A DNA stretch of 64,000 bases from Closterium sp. Naga37s-1. Lineage: Eukaryota > Streptophyta > Zygnematophyceae > Desmidiales > Closteriaceae. The notes under the pieces were generated by a model. The model was not told the origin of the DNA. It saw only the letters and a program-made list of their open reading frames with translations, and searched no databases. Below, piece after piece: positions 22,701 through 32,443 of the stretch. Position 1 is the first letter of the stretch. Each line of letters begins with the position of its first letter. Location: contig CANJKZ010000825.1 in assembly GCA_947471745.1 (NCBI GenBank), positions 806,001-870,000 on the forward strand, given 5' to 3'. A program made the translations under genes and the position numbers.

Positions 22701-25380
22701 GTGCTGCGTCTGGGGGTGCGGAGCCTGGGGGCGCTGGGTCTGGGGGTGCTGAGCCTGGGGGTGTTGAGCCTGGGGGTGCTGAGACTGAGGGTGCGGAGTC
22801 TGGGGGTGCTGAGCCTCGGGGTGCTGCTTCGTCTGGAGGTCCTGCTGGTGCTGTCTCCCCGAGAATGTCTCCCCGACCAAAGCCTCTCTCCCCGCAGAAG
22901 CTGCGTGAGTGGCTTGTTCGGCGCGCACGCCTTTGGAGTGGAGCTGCTGGAGCTAGAGCCACTGGAGACACTGGAGCTGGAGGTGCTGGAGTTACTGCTG
23001 GAGCTGGTGGTACTGGAGGTGCTGCGGCTGCTGGTCCTGGACGTGCTCGTACCAGGGGTACTGGAGCTGCCGGGACTGGTGGTGTTGGGGGCGCTGGAGA
23101 TGGAGACCCTACGGAGCCTGGAGCTGGTGGAGCTGGAGGCACTGGCACTGGTGGCGCGGGAGGCGCTGGAGCTGGAGGAGCTGGAGCTGGAGGCACTGGC
23201 GCTGGTGGCGCTGGAGCTGGAGGAGCTGGAGCTTGAGGAGCTGGAGCTGTTGACCCAAGAGCTGGGGGTGCTGGTGGTACTGGTGCTGGAGGCACTCTGC
23301 CGCCGCGACCGTACTTCGTTCCCCTGCTTCAGCAGGTTCTTGGTGTCCCGTCTTCCACTAGCCTTGCTCCTCCCTTGCTATGTCCACCGCCTGACCAGTC
23401 GCAGCCACCGTTACAGCCAGCCTCCCCACTGCCTGCTCCTTCTCCTTACACTGAGCAGTCCGACGGTCTTACAGAGCGTCGTGAGCCTGCGTCTCGTCCT
23501 GTCTCGCCTGTTCGCACTGCTCGTCGTGTTCCTCGTTTGCGTCCTCCTCCTGTTCCCGATACGCACGCAATGGCACTTCGTCCTTCCTCTGTTCCACTGC
23601 CTCTTCCTTTGTCGCCCCCTCCTGAGTCCTCTCTTCCTGCTATCCCTGACCCTGAGTCTGACCTTGTACGTGCTGCCAGTCCTACTATTTCTCGTCTCCT
23701 CGACATTGTTGTCACTGGCCCTTCTTTTGAGTCCACTGCTGCATCTGCCCTCGTTGCTGAGCTGCTTGACTTTGCTGCTGCCTGTCGTCTAGACTACGCC
23801 ACTGCTCTTGTTGATGAGTCTGAGTCTGACAGTCCTCCGTCCGTCGGGGGTGAGTGTGCTCTTGGCACGGACGTCTCGACAGGCAGGAGGACTTTGAGTG
23901 TCTTGCAGCTGCTGTTCCTCGTTTTGCTTCCATGCTGCTTGCCCCTGAGGGAGACCTGGATGCAGCAGACATCCCGACCCCGCGCTCTTACGCAGAGGCG
24001 ATTACGGGTCCTTACTCCTCTCAGTGGCAGGCAGCCATGGATGCCGAGATGGCATCCTGGAAGTCCACAGGCATCTACGTTGACGCAGTTCCCCCCTCTC
24101 GGGCGAACATAGTCGATGGCATGTGGATTTTCAGGGTGAAGCGGCCGCCGGGTTCTCCGCCTGCCTTCAAGGCGCGTTACGTTGCTCGAGGCTTCAGTCA
24201 GCGGCAGGGGGTTGACCACTTCCAGACCTTCTCCTCCACCCCGAAGATTACCACTCTTCAGGTGTTGCTGCACGTCGGTGCTCAGCGTGACTACGAGTTG
24301 CACTCTCTGGACTTCAGTACAGCTTTCTTGCAGGGCAGCCTGCACGAGGAGATCTGGCTGCGCCGCCCACCTGGCTTCACTGTGTCGTTTCCTGCAGGTA
24401 CCCAGTGGAGCCTCCAGCGGCCAGTCTACGGTCTCCGCCAGGCGCCTCGCGAGTGGCACGACACACTGAGGACTAGACTTGCGGCCCTTGGATTTGCTCC
24501 TTCTACTGCTGACCCATCGCTGTTTCTACGCACCGACACCTCGCTGCCGCCGTTCTACGTCCTCGTCTACGTTGATGACCTGGTCTTTGCCACTGCTGAC
24601 ACTGAGGCACTGACCCTTGTGAAGTCGGAGCTGCAGAAGAGACACAATTGCACTGACCTGGGTGAATTGCGCAGCTATCTTGGCTTGCAGATCATCCGGG
24701 ACAGAGCACGGCGCACCATCACCCTGACTCAGTCACACATGGTGCACCAGGTCCTTCAGCGCTTCGGCTTCCAGTTCTCCTCACCACAGCCCACTCCTCT
24801 GTCTACCAGCCACTCGCTCTCAGCTCCACCTTCGGACGAGTCCGTAGAGCCGAGTGGTCCGTACCCAGAGCTTGTGGGTTGCCTCATGTACCTGATGACG
24901 TGCACACGACCTGACCTCACGTACCCTCTCAGCCTCCTGGCTCGCTACGTGGCTCCTGGTAGGCACCGAAAGGTGCACTGGGATGCTGCGAAGAGGGTAC
25001 TGCGTTACTTGTGCAGTACGTCGGGCATGGGGCTTGTGCTTGGAGGACGAGGTCCAGTTTTCCTCACTGGTCACGCAGACGCTTCTTGGGTTGATGACTC
25101 AGCTACCCAGCGGTCGTCACAGGGTTACACTTTCAGCCTTGGCTCCGGCTCTGTTTCCTGGTGGTCTACCCGCTCGTCTTCGGTTCTCAGCTCCAGTTGT
25201 GAGGCTGAGATTTGCGCAGGGGCCATTGCTGCACAGGAGCTACGCTGGCTCACCTACCTGCTGACTGACTTGGGAGAGAAGCCTCGTTCGCCTCCAGTTC
25301 TGTACGTAGACAACAAGGCCATGATTGCCTTATGTCAGGAGCACAGACTGGAGCACAGAACGAAGCACATCGCTCTGTGA
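19735..25380 (+). pseudogene. Copia-2 gag-pol remnants
   Basis: Gag begins MALLRVLAFDHEGRP and carries a long Gly/Ser run at about 20.5-20.7 kb. Protease (LDSGASCYFF) lies at about 21.2 kb, GAG-pre-integrase (LWHHRLGHPS) at 21.6 kb, integrase core (RGGEFSSDLL, PQQNGIAERRIG) at 21.8-22.4 kb, and an Ala/Gly/Glu/Pro repeat spacer at 22.6-23.3 kb. Reverse transcriptase (YVDDLVFA) lies at 24.0-24.8 kb and RNase H (GHADASW) at 25.0-25.4 kb. Several breaks; inactive as it stands. Confidence 0.88.
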
Positions 25381-25780
25381 TACTTCCTTGCTCGAGAGTT
25401 GCAGCAGCGTGGCCAGCTTCGTCTTGCGTACATGGCCACTAGGGCCAACACTGCTGATATATTCACCAAGGCACTTCCGCCTGGTGATCATCAGCGCTTC
25501 TGTACAGTGTTAGGCCTTGTGCCTACTTTGCCTCACTTGCTCACTGCGTGACTTTGCTTGTACTATGATATTTATATATATACCTGCATGCTTACACTTG
25601 CTAGGGTATGATCACTGTCTTGTTTGTTCTCTTTTATATAACTTTGCATGTGAACTGGCCTTGTGGCCCTTTGCTTGTGCTTGGACTATGTGGTGACTTT
25701 GTGATCCACCCTGAGCTTGCTTTGCTTTTCTTGTCTAGTGTTGTGACCACTTGTTCTCCCCCACTTTGCCTATGGGGGTG

Positions 25781-25914
25781 TGTCAGAATGTTATAGTGCT
25801 TACAGTTGTGTAGGCTATAGTGGGGTAGCCCATAAGGGGTACAACCCAATTAGGGTTTGTACTTGTACCCAACTCCTTACTAGTTCATTTATTCTTGTTC
25901 GTTAGTTCTTGACA
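25781..25914 (+). repeat. Copia-2 3' LTR
   Basis: 134 bp, preceded by a purine tract ending tatgggggtg. Confidence 0.93.
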
Positions 25915-26157
25915 AGAAAGAATGAACAGGACCCTCCAGAACACCATGCGCAAGCTGCTACGTGGCATGCGGCTAGCAAACCATCAGTGGCCTGAGGCGA
26001 TGGACCACGCTGTGCTGTTGCACAACTTGCTTTCGTCATCCTCGCTTAAGAACAACGCATCACCGCATTTTCTATGGACAGGAAAATTGGGCAACACAAA
26101 AATGTTACGAGTTTTTGGCTGCATGGTACAGCCGACAGTGAAGCCTAACAGCCGATA

Positions 26158-26690
26158 GTTTGCTTCATGGGTTGCGCTCGCGGATCTTCAAGGCGCGGAT
26201 CTAAAAGGCGCGGTTCTTCAAGGCGCGGGTTACAAGGCGCGGTTCTACATGGCAGCTTCAATGAGCGGGTATGTAATCGCTCTTTCACCTTTCAAGAATG
26301 GTGCATGGTCAAGATTTTGCTGTAGTTTTATGCTTTATCTTTACCTTTCACTTATATCACGTTCGTGTTCATGTGCAGATCAGCCTTCAAGGAAGTAGCG
26401 ATTTTTCAAGGCGGGTTCTTCAAGGCCCGGTTCTTGAAGGCGCGGTTCTTCCTTCAAGGTGCGGTTCTTCAAGGCGTGATTTTTTAAGGCGCGGGTCTTC
26501 AAGGCGCGGTTCTACACGGTAGCTTCAATGAGCGGGTATGTAAGCGCTCTTTTATTTTTTAGCTATGGTGCATCGTTAAGTGTTTTGTTGTAGGTTTTAT
26601 CTTTATCTTTACCTTTCACTTATATCATGTTCGTGTTCATGTGCAGATCATCCTTCGAGGAAGGAGTGGATCAGCCTTCAAGGAAGGATC
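26158..26690. repeat. short 15-bp-type repeats with two copies of an intron-like segment
   Basis: Units like ggcgcggttcttcaa (15 bp) recur in two blocks. Each block ends gcttcaatgagcgg and is followed by an intron-like stretch running from gtatgtaa/gtatgtaag to tcatgtgcag (about 26275-26379 and 26537-26646), about 267 bp apart. The two stretches are clearly similar. This looks like a tandem duplication of an exon-plus-intron segment, perhaps from a lost gene. No product is recognised. Confidence 0.6.
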
Positions 26691-27715
26691 AGCAGCTCGC
26701 CAAAAGGACCAGCAGCTTCGTCGCCAAAGGGACCAGCAGCTTCGTCGCCAAAGGGACCAGCAGCTTCGTCGCCGAAGGGACCAGCAGCTTCGTCGCCGAA
26801 GGGACCAGCAGCTTCGTCACCAAAGGGACCAGCAGCTTCGTCGCCAAAAGGACCAGCAGCTACCTACTTAGGGACCAGCAGCTACCTACTTAGGGACCAG
26901 CAGGTACCTACTTAGGGACCAGCAGCTACCTACTTAGGGACCAGCAGCTACCTACTTAGGGACCAGAGCAACCGTCAAGGGACCAGAGCAGCCGTCAAGG
27001 GACCAGAGCAGCCGTCAAGGGACCAGAGCAGCTGTCAAGGGACCAGAGCAGCCGTCAAGGGACCAGAGCAGCCGTCAAGGGAGCCGAACAGCCGTCAAGG
27101 GATCAGAGTATCCGTCAAGGGAGCCGAGCAGCTGTCAAGGGAGCAGAACAGCCGACAGTGAAGCCGAACAGCCGACAGTGAAGCCGAGCAGCCGTCAAGA
27201 TAGCCGAACAGCCGTCAGTGAAGCCGAACAGCCGACAGTGAAGCCGAACAGCCGTCAGTGAAGCCGAACAGCCGACAGTGAAGCCGAACAGCCGAACAGC
27301 CGACAGTGAAACCGAACAGCCGTCAGTGAAGCCGAACAGCCGTCAGTGAAGCCGAACAGCCGACAGTGAAACCAAACAGCCGTCAGTGAAGCCGAACAGC
27401 CGTCAGTGAAGCCGAACAGCCGTCAGTGAAGTCGAACAGCCGTCAGTGAAGCCGTACAGCCGTCAGTGAAGCCGAACAGCCGTTAGTGAAGCCGAACAGC
27501 CGTCAGTGAAGCCGAACAGCCGTCAGTGAAGCCGAACAGCTGACAGTGAAGCCGAACAGCCGTCAGTGAAGCGGAACAGCCGTCAGTGAAGCCGAACAGC
27601 CGTCAGTGAAGCCGAACAGCCGACAATGAAGCCGTACAGCCGACAGTGAAGCCAAAAAGCCGTCAGTGAAGCCGAACAGCCATTAGTGAAGCCAAATAGC
27701 CGAATAGCCGTAGCA
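26690..27715. repeat. graded minisatellite, unit changing along the array
   Basis: About 1 kb of tandem repeats whose unit drifts in stages. The first are 24-bp units around ggaccagcagcttcgtcgcc. These pass to units around ggaccagcagctacctactt, then 20-bp units ggaccagagcagccgtcaag, then 20-bp units gaacagccgtcagtgaagcc. Neighbouring classes share a core, so one probably arose from the next. An open frame in the first part reads as Ser/Ala/Lys/Gly repeats and is not a credible gene. Confidence 0.85.
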
Positions 27716-28160
27716 GTGAAGCTGACGTAGAAGACATGGCGGAGAAGGGATGGCAACCAATCAAACCTGGTGTAGCAGGGCTGCGGAGCACGGCAGATCG
27801 GTGGCAAGGGGGTGACTGGGTGGTGGAAACATAAAGGGGCAAGAGGCGACTGAGTGTGCATGCCCAGTCGGAGAGGTATCCTAAGGCAGTGGCATGAGTG
27901 CCTGGTGATCCTCAATAGTGCCGTGACGGAACCCGGGCCGGGCGGCCGACTGGGTACCCGCACGCTCTGAGTAGCAGCACTATTGGGGTGAGCCTTGCAC
28001 TTAGTCTGGACTCACCGGGGTGGGTGAGGAGGACAAATGCCACAGGACCAGGCCACACCAGGGTGGGTGTGGGAGTGTCTGACCTCTCAAAGGTAGGTCC
28101 ACACCGGGGTGGGTGTGGAGAGTCCTTTACTTAACACCCCTTTACGTCTACCATTCAGTT
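27716..28160. other. unassigned moderately GC-rich segment
   Basis: About 440 bases with three imperfect copies of a caccggggtgggtgtggag-type motif between about 28010 and 28125. No coding motif is recognised. It could be part of a decayed retroposon. Confidence 0.4.
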
Positions 28161-28600
28161 ATTCCTTTCAAACCGTGATGCTGTGGAGGGGTGGAGGAGT
28201 GGCGGCTGCAGTGGAGGGGTGAAGGAGTGGCGGCTCCAATGGAGGGGTGAAGGAGTGGCGGTTGAAAAGACGGGGCGACGGAGCTGACTGCTTAGAGGAG
28301 GGGTCAAGGAGCTGACTGCTTAGAGGAGGGGTCAAGGAGCTGACTGCTTAGAGGAGGGGTCAAGGAGCTGACTGCTTAGAGGAGGGGTGAAAGAGCTGAC
28401 TGCTTAGAGGAGGGGTGAAGGAGCTGACTGCTTAGAGGAGGGGTGAAGGAGCTGACTGCTTAGAGGAGGGGTCAAGGAGCTGACTGCTTAGAGGAGGGGT
28501 CAAGGAGCTGACTGCTTAGAGGAGGGGTCAAGGAGCTGACTGCTTAGAGGAGGGGTGAAGGAGCTGAATGCTTAGAGGAGGGGTGAAGGAGCTGACAAGG
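28161..28600. repeat. minisatellite with 28-bp unit
   Basis: Begins with looser ggaggggtgaaggagtggcgg units, then about 11 regular 28-bp units (about 28282-28598) whose core is gctgactgcttagaggagg. Confidence 0.85.
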
Positions 28601-28794
28601 GATGATGGAGCTGACTGCAGGGAAGCAGCTGGGGTCCTACGGAGGTTTTTAGCCGAATGAACGGCAGTACCCTGCTTTGAGGGTCTTGGTCCGTTGGCAA
28701 ACCCACCCAAGGGGGAGCTGGCGGGATGGATTTTTGTCCTCCTATGGCTCGTGCATGAGCCCACACCAAAAAAAAAAAAAAAAAAAAAAAAAAA
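28600..28794 (+). mobile_element. poly(A)-ended retroposon fragment (LINE or SINE 3' end)
   Basis: About 170 bases of unique sequence end in 27 A residues (28768-28794) and interrupt the minisatellite, which resumes in a related form afterwards. The pre-tail sequence ctcgtgcatgagcccacacc contains a short inverted repeat. No coding region is present, so it is either a 5'-truncated LINE or a SINE. I could not define a clear target duplication. Confidence 0.55.
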
Positions 28795-28799
28795 CATCA

Positions 28800-29040
28800 G
28801 TGGAAGGGTGAAGGAGTTGGGTGCGTTGGAGGGGTGAAGGAGCGGCTTCAAAAAGCGAAGGAGTCAGTTACTGCAGTGAAGGAATAAGCTGCTGCATTGA
28901 AGGGGTTTAGCTGCCGTTGTGAAGGGGTTAGCTGCTGCTGTGAAGGGGTTAGCTGCTGCTGTGAAGGGGTTAGCTGCTGCTGTGAAGGGGTTAGCTCCTG
29001 TTGTGAAGGAGTCAGCTGCTGAAGTGAAGGAGTTAGCTGG
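28800..29040. repeat. minisatellite continuing after the poly(A) insert, 21-bp unit
   Basis: Units around gaaggggttagctgctgctgt, about five close copies plus degenerate ones on both sides. Related in composition to the repeats before the poly(A) insertion. Confidence 0.75.
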
Positions 29041-29904
29041 TGCAGAGCGATGGATGGATGGTCTGCTGGAATGAGTAATGGAGGAAAGGTTGATAGACGG
29101 ATGGATGTGCGACATCGAAGAAAAGCAGTGACAAGGGCTGGGGAGTGAAAGGAGGATGGGAGGATGGGTGGGGAGCTGACATGGCAAGCCCATACAGTTC
29201 CATCCATTGTGTACATAGTAACATCTATCTGTTATAGCTCAATGGTGTACATAGGAACATCTATCTGTTATAGCTGATGGTGTACTGAGTGCTCTTACAA
29301 GAAGGTATATTTAGCCGACCAGTTTTATTGCACGTTCACTCTGTAAACTATCAACATCTGATTTTTGCATGTATCTGAAAGCTGTGAAGGCCCATGGAGC
29401 TTTGAGAGGGCCCAAGGTAGGCTCAAGTTAGAAACACCACACCACACCACCCTCAAATGGCATAGCCCCATGATCTACCAACCACGATATCATGTTGCTT
29501 CAATTGTAGTGCCACAAACTAGATTACTTCATTCCACACTGTACAAACACAAATATCCATCATTGTATGTTCTTCTATATGAATGACATTGCAAGGCGGC
29601 AACAAGCAAGACAGGCACAGCAAGGCTGCATCTTTCAAGAAAGCTTCTAACTGTGGCCGTTTCTTCACACACTGTACAGAGGTTATAGTTGTAGTAAACA
29701 GACAGCTTATTACCAAAGCTTAACGCCAAGGAAGCACTGTTAGAAGGGTGTTCTTGAAGGGTACATGGGAAGTGTACGCTGGGACAGCACACACGTGCAC
29801 GATATGTGAGTCAGCAGAGCAGACGACATGGGTGGGCCGGAAGGAGCGGATGATGTGTGTGTGGGTCTGATATGCCATGAGGTGGTGGCAGCAGAGGGTG
29901 GCAC
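29041..29904. other. mostly unique DNA left of hAT-2, with a 35-bp direct repeat
   Basis: Two tandem copies of a segment containing acatctatctgttatagct lie at about 29210-29275. The rest is unique. On the - strand, about 29912-29730 is open in a frame rich in His/Ser (for example FRPTHVVCSADSHIV), which could be a terminal exon of an unknown gene. Support is weak and no family is recognised. Confidence 0.4.
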
Positions 29905-32107
29905 GTTGGGAGCAGGGCCCAAAATATCAGGGTAAAATACCCTGATTACCCTGGGGGCGGGCCGCTTTTTCAGAGTTACCCTTTCTAAATCAGGTTTCGT
30001 AGATTCTTACCCTTACCCAAAAAGTGTTGGTGTTTTTTTCCCCTGATTGGATTTTTAGTTAGCCTGACGGAATCAGGGTTGTGTGACGACTACCCGGTTA
30101 CCGAAACTATTTTTAATGCGGATCAGCCCATTCTCCGCATGGTGCCAAAATGTCCCACTCTCCCACTGGCACCATTGTCGCTGGTGACCACAGGCGGGAA
30201 ACCGTGAAATGTTGTCGGCGGCTCACCATGTGGCCTTATTGGCTGTCTTACCCACAGGACTGCCAACGCACCCCTGCATCGAGCCAAACCACGCCACGCC
30301 CACTACCAAGTGGCCCCCTGAAGAGTCCATGTGAGGTTCGAGCTCAACGAAGGGGGCTCTCGCTTGTTCTCCATTCTCGTCCATTTTCAACTCATTCGTC
30401 AAACATGCCTGCTGGAGAGGCTGATCCACTTGATAGCACGAGAAACGGCCTTTCCATGCAGGGAGTTTTGCCACGCCTTAACGTAAACTACACCGTTCCT
30501 ATCTCGCCGGCGCCTCGCGAACCGTCTCCAGAATGCGAGGTAGGAACGGTGTATCCGTTCCGGCCATTAGACTCACCCCATGTGTGGGAGCCACACCCTT
30601 CCCTGGATATTGTGCCCAGAGGTGGTGAGGGCCCGTCTAAGCCGCCAACTGCTTCGCCTTCGACGGTCAGCAGCGCGCCCGACAAGCGACAGCGTGTGGG
30701 AGCGACGTATAAGCAGCAAACACTCTGGGGCGCCCCACCTCCCCGAAACGCATCTACTCATAAACGGCCTGCACCTCCTGCCGAACTCAAGCCTCCCACC
30801 GCCTTGGCGGATGCTGAGTAGGAATCGGCAAAGAAGACTTTTGACTCTCAGTGGGCAGGTAGTTTCAAATGGTTACGCGTACATCGCATGTCTAACGGCA
30901 GGCCTTCGTTGAAGTGTTTCATTTGTGTCAAGCACGGAGATCCACTAGCGCACACATCGTATGGGGCGAAGTGGGATGGTGCTTGAGATCTCCAGATCGG
31001 CAACATCCGCACTCACTCAACTACCCGTGTCCACAAGCAAGCAGTGGATAACCTGGAGAAATCGGAGGCGGAGAAAGCCAAGCAGGCCACTCTCACACAA
31101 TGGCAGATCACGGATTCTTCTACCCGACACATCATCCGTCTACTCCACATAGCGCTCTTCGTCTGCACGGCGGACGCTCCCATCGCAATGTTTGTCCCAC
31201 TGTGCTGGTTTTTGGCGAACGAAGGGTTACCAGACCTCCCTCCATCCGGCGGATACGGCTCATACTACACCGAGTAAGTGCTGGCTGGTGTTTGTGCACC
31301 TCTCTATTTGATTGATAAGCACTCACTCACTTTTACTCTATCTCTTATCGTTGGCAGTTACGGATTCAAGGAGAATCTGCGCGCCCTGTAAACTTATCTC
31401 CAAGACACACAACGCCTTCACCTCCTCGAGTCCCCGTGGATAGGCATCTCCCTGGACGAGAGCACAGATCGGGTGCATGGGAAGCACCTGATCTTATACG
31501 CTACCTTCTTCAAGCGCACATCTGTAGTTACTGAGTTTTTGACTCTCATCACTGTTGACCGTGCTGACGCTGCCTCCCTCACATCCGCGGTCGTGCAGTA
31601 TCTCACTGGAATTGGGGTCGACCTCCAGAAGATATCAAGCGTCGCCTCCGATGGTGCAAACGTGATGGTCGGCAAGAACAAGGGCGTCGTTACAAGGCTG
31701 CGAATGCGCATTCCTCACCTGGCCTCTACACACTGTATCGCCCATCGGTATGCACGTGTTGTGTCTGATTGATGCAGTGTTTGTTACTGTATATATGTTG
31801 CAGTTGTTAACAAGTTATTATGTTTCTGTGATAATGTACATGGAGGCACTCGCTGCCAGTGATGCTACAGATGCTGTCCCTGAGCTCCGCATGATCGACA
31901 ACGTCGTGCGCGCCTTCGCTGAACACATCGGCCGCAGCAGTGTGCACTACCAGAAGTTCCACGAGCTGCAACGCATCTTCTGCCAGACGAATTTGGAGGC
32001 GCAGGGGATCCACGAGGTCCGATGGCTCTCCCGTGGTGAAGCGGTACAGCGCCTGCTCGATGTTCTCCCTGCAGCTGTAGTGGTGCTGAAGGACTACAAG
32101 AAGGAGC

Positions 32108-32235
32108 TGTGAAATAAACAAGGAATGAATGTGACTAAGGGAAAGTTGGGGTACAAATACAAACCCTAAGAAAACTATACCCCATATGTGCTACCCCGCT
32201 ATAGCCTACAGTATCTATGTCATATAAATCTGACA
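32108..32235 (-). repeat. Copia-3 3' LTR
   Basis: 128 bp, TGTCAG...TTCACA in element sense, next to the tatgggggtg purine tract. Confidence 0.93.
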
Positions 32236-32443
32236 CACCCCCATAGGCAAAGTGGGGGAGAACAAGGGGTCACAAGACCAGTCAAGCAAAACAAAACAAG
32301 CTCAGGGTGGATCACAAAGTCACCACACATTCCGAGCACAAGTTCAAGGCCACAAGGCAAGTTCACATGCAGGAGTACACATATATATATAAAGGCTAGA
32401 CAAGCAAGAACAGGTATATATATATGAAACAGTACAAACAAGG

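Larger units (their letters stand above)
18420..25914 (+). mobile_element. Copia-2, Ty1/copia LTR retrotransposon inserted in Element A (fossil)
   Basis: Flanked by the 5-bp duplication agaaa (18415-18419 and 25915-25919). LTRs are 134 bp each, TGTCA...TGACA, and differ at 7 of 134 positions. Primer-binding site tggtttcagagc follows at 18554, and a purine tract ending tatgggggtg precedes the 3' LTR. Part order is the same as Copia-1: repeated GC-rich leader, gag, protease, integrase, spacer, reverse transcriptase, RNase H. It is broken in several places but keeps its full layout. It is intermediate in age by LTR divergence. Confidence 0.95.
15235..26157 (+). mobile_element. Element A, old Ty1/copia copy lacking its 3' part (fossil)
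   Basis: Reads on the + strand: a likely 5' LTR, a primer-binding site tggtatgagagctg at 15577, gag, a zinc-knuckle-like and protease region, and integrase. It then stops within the integrase end and runs into tandem repeats. No reverse transcriptase, RNase H or 3' LTR belonging to it is visible in the window. Copia-2 is inserted in its integrase region. Its GC content and protein sequence differ clearly from the Copia-1/2/3 family, so it is another copia lineage. It has several breaks and is the oldest LTR copy here by nesting order. Confidence 0.8.
15800..26157 (+). pseudogene. Element A gag, protease and integrase remnants (split by Copia-2)
   Basis: Gag-like segment at about 15.8-16.7 kb with a conserved FDGKDFYTWSFEFE-type stretch. 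Protease-like part at about 17.1-17.5 kb (WFLDSCCGQHM). GAG-pre-integrase and integrase core at about 17.9-18.4 kb (WHQRLGHPN; QSDGGGEY). A further integrase piece lies at 25.9-26.15 kb, beyond Copia-2 (LRVFGCMVQ). Broken in several places. Confidence 0.78.

Noticed and set aside
28768-28794. A-run as a transcription terminator or simple microsatellite
   Set aside because: It ends a unique segment that interrupts a minisatellite, which fits a retroposon tail better.
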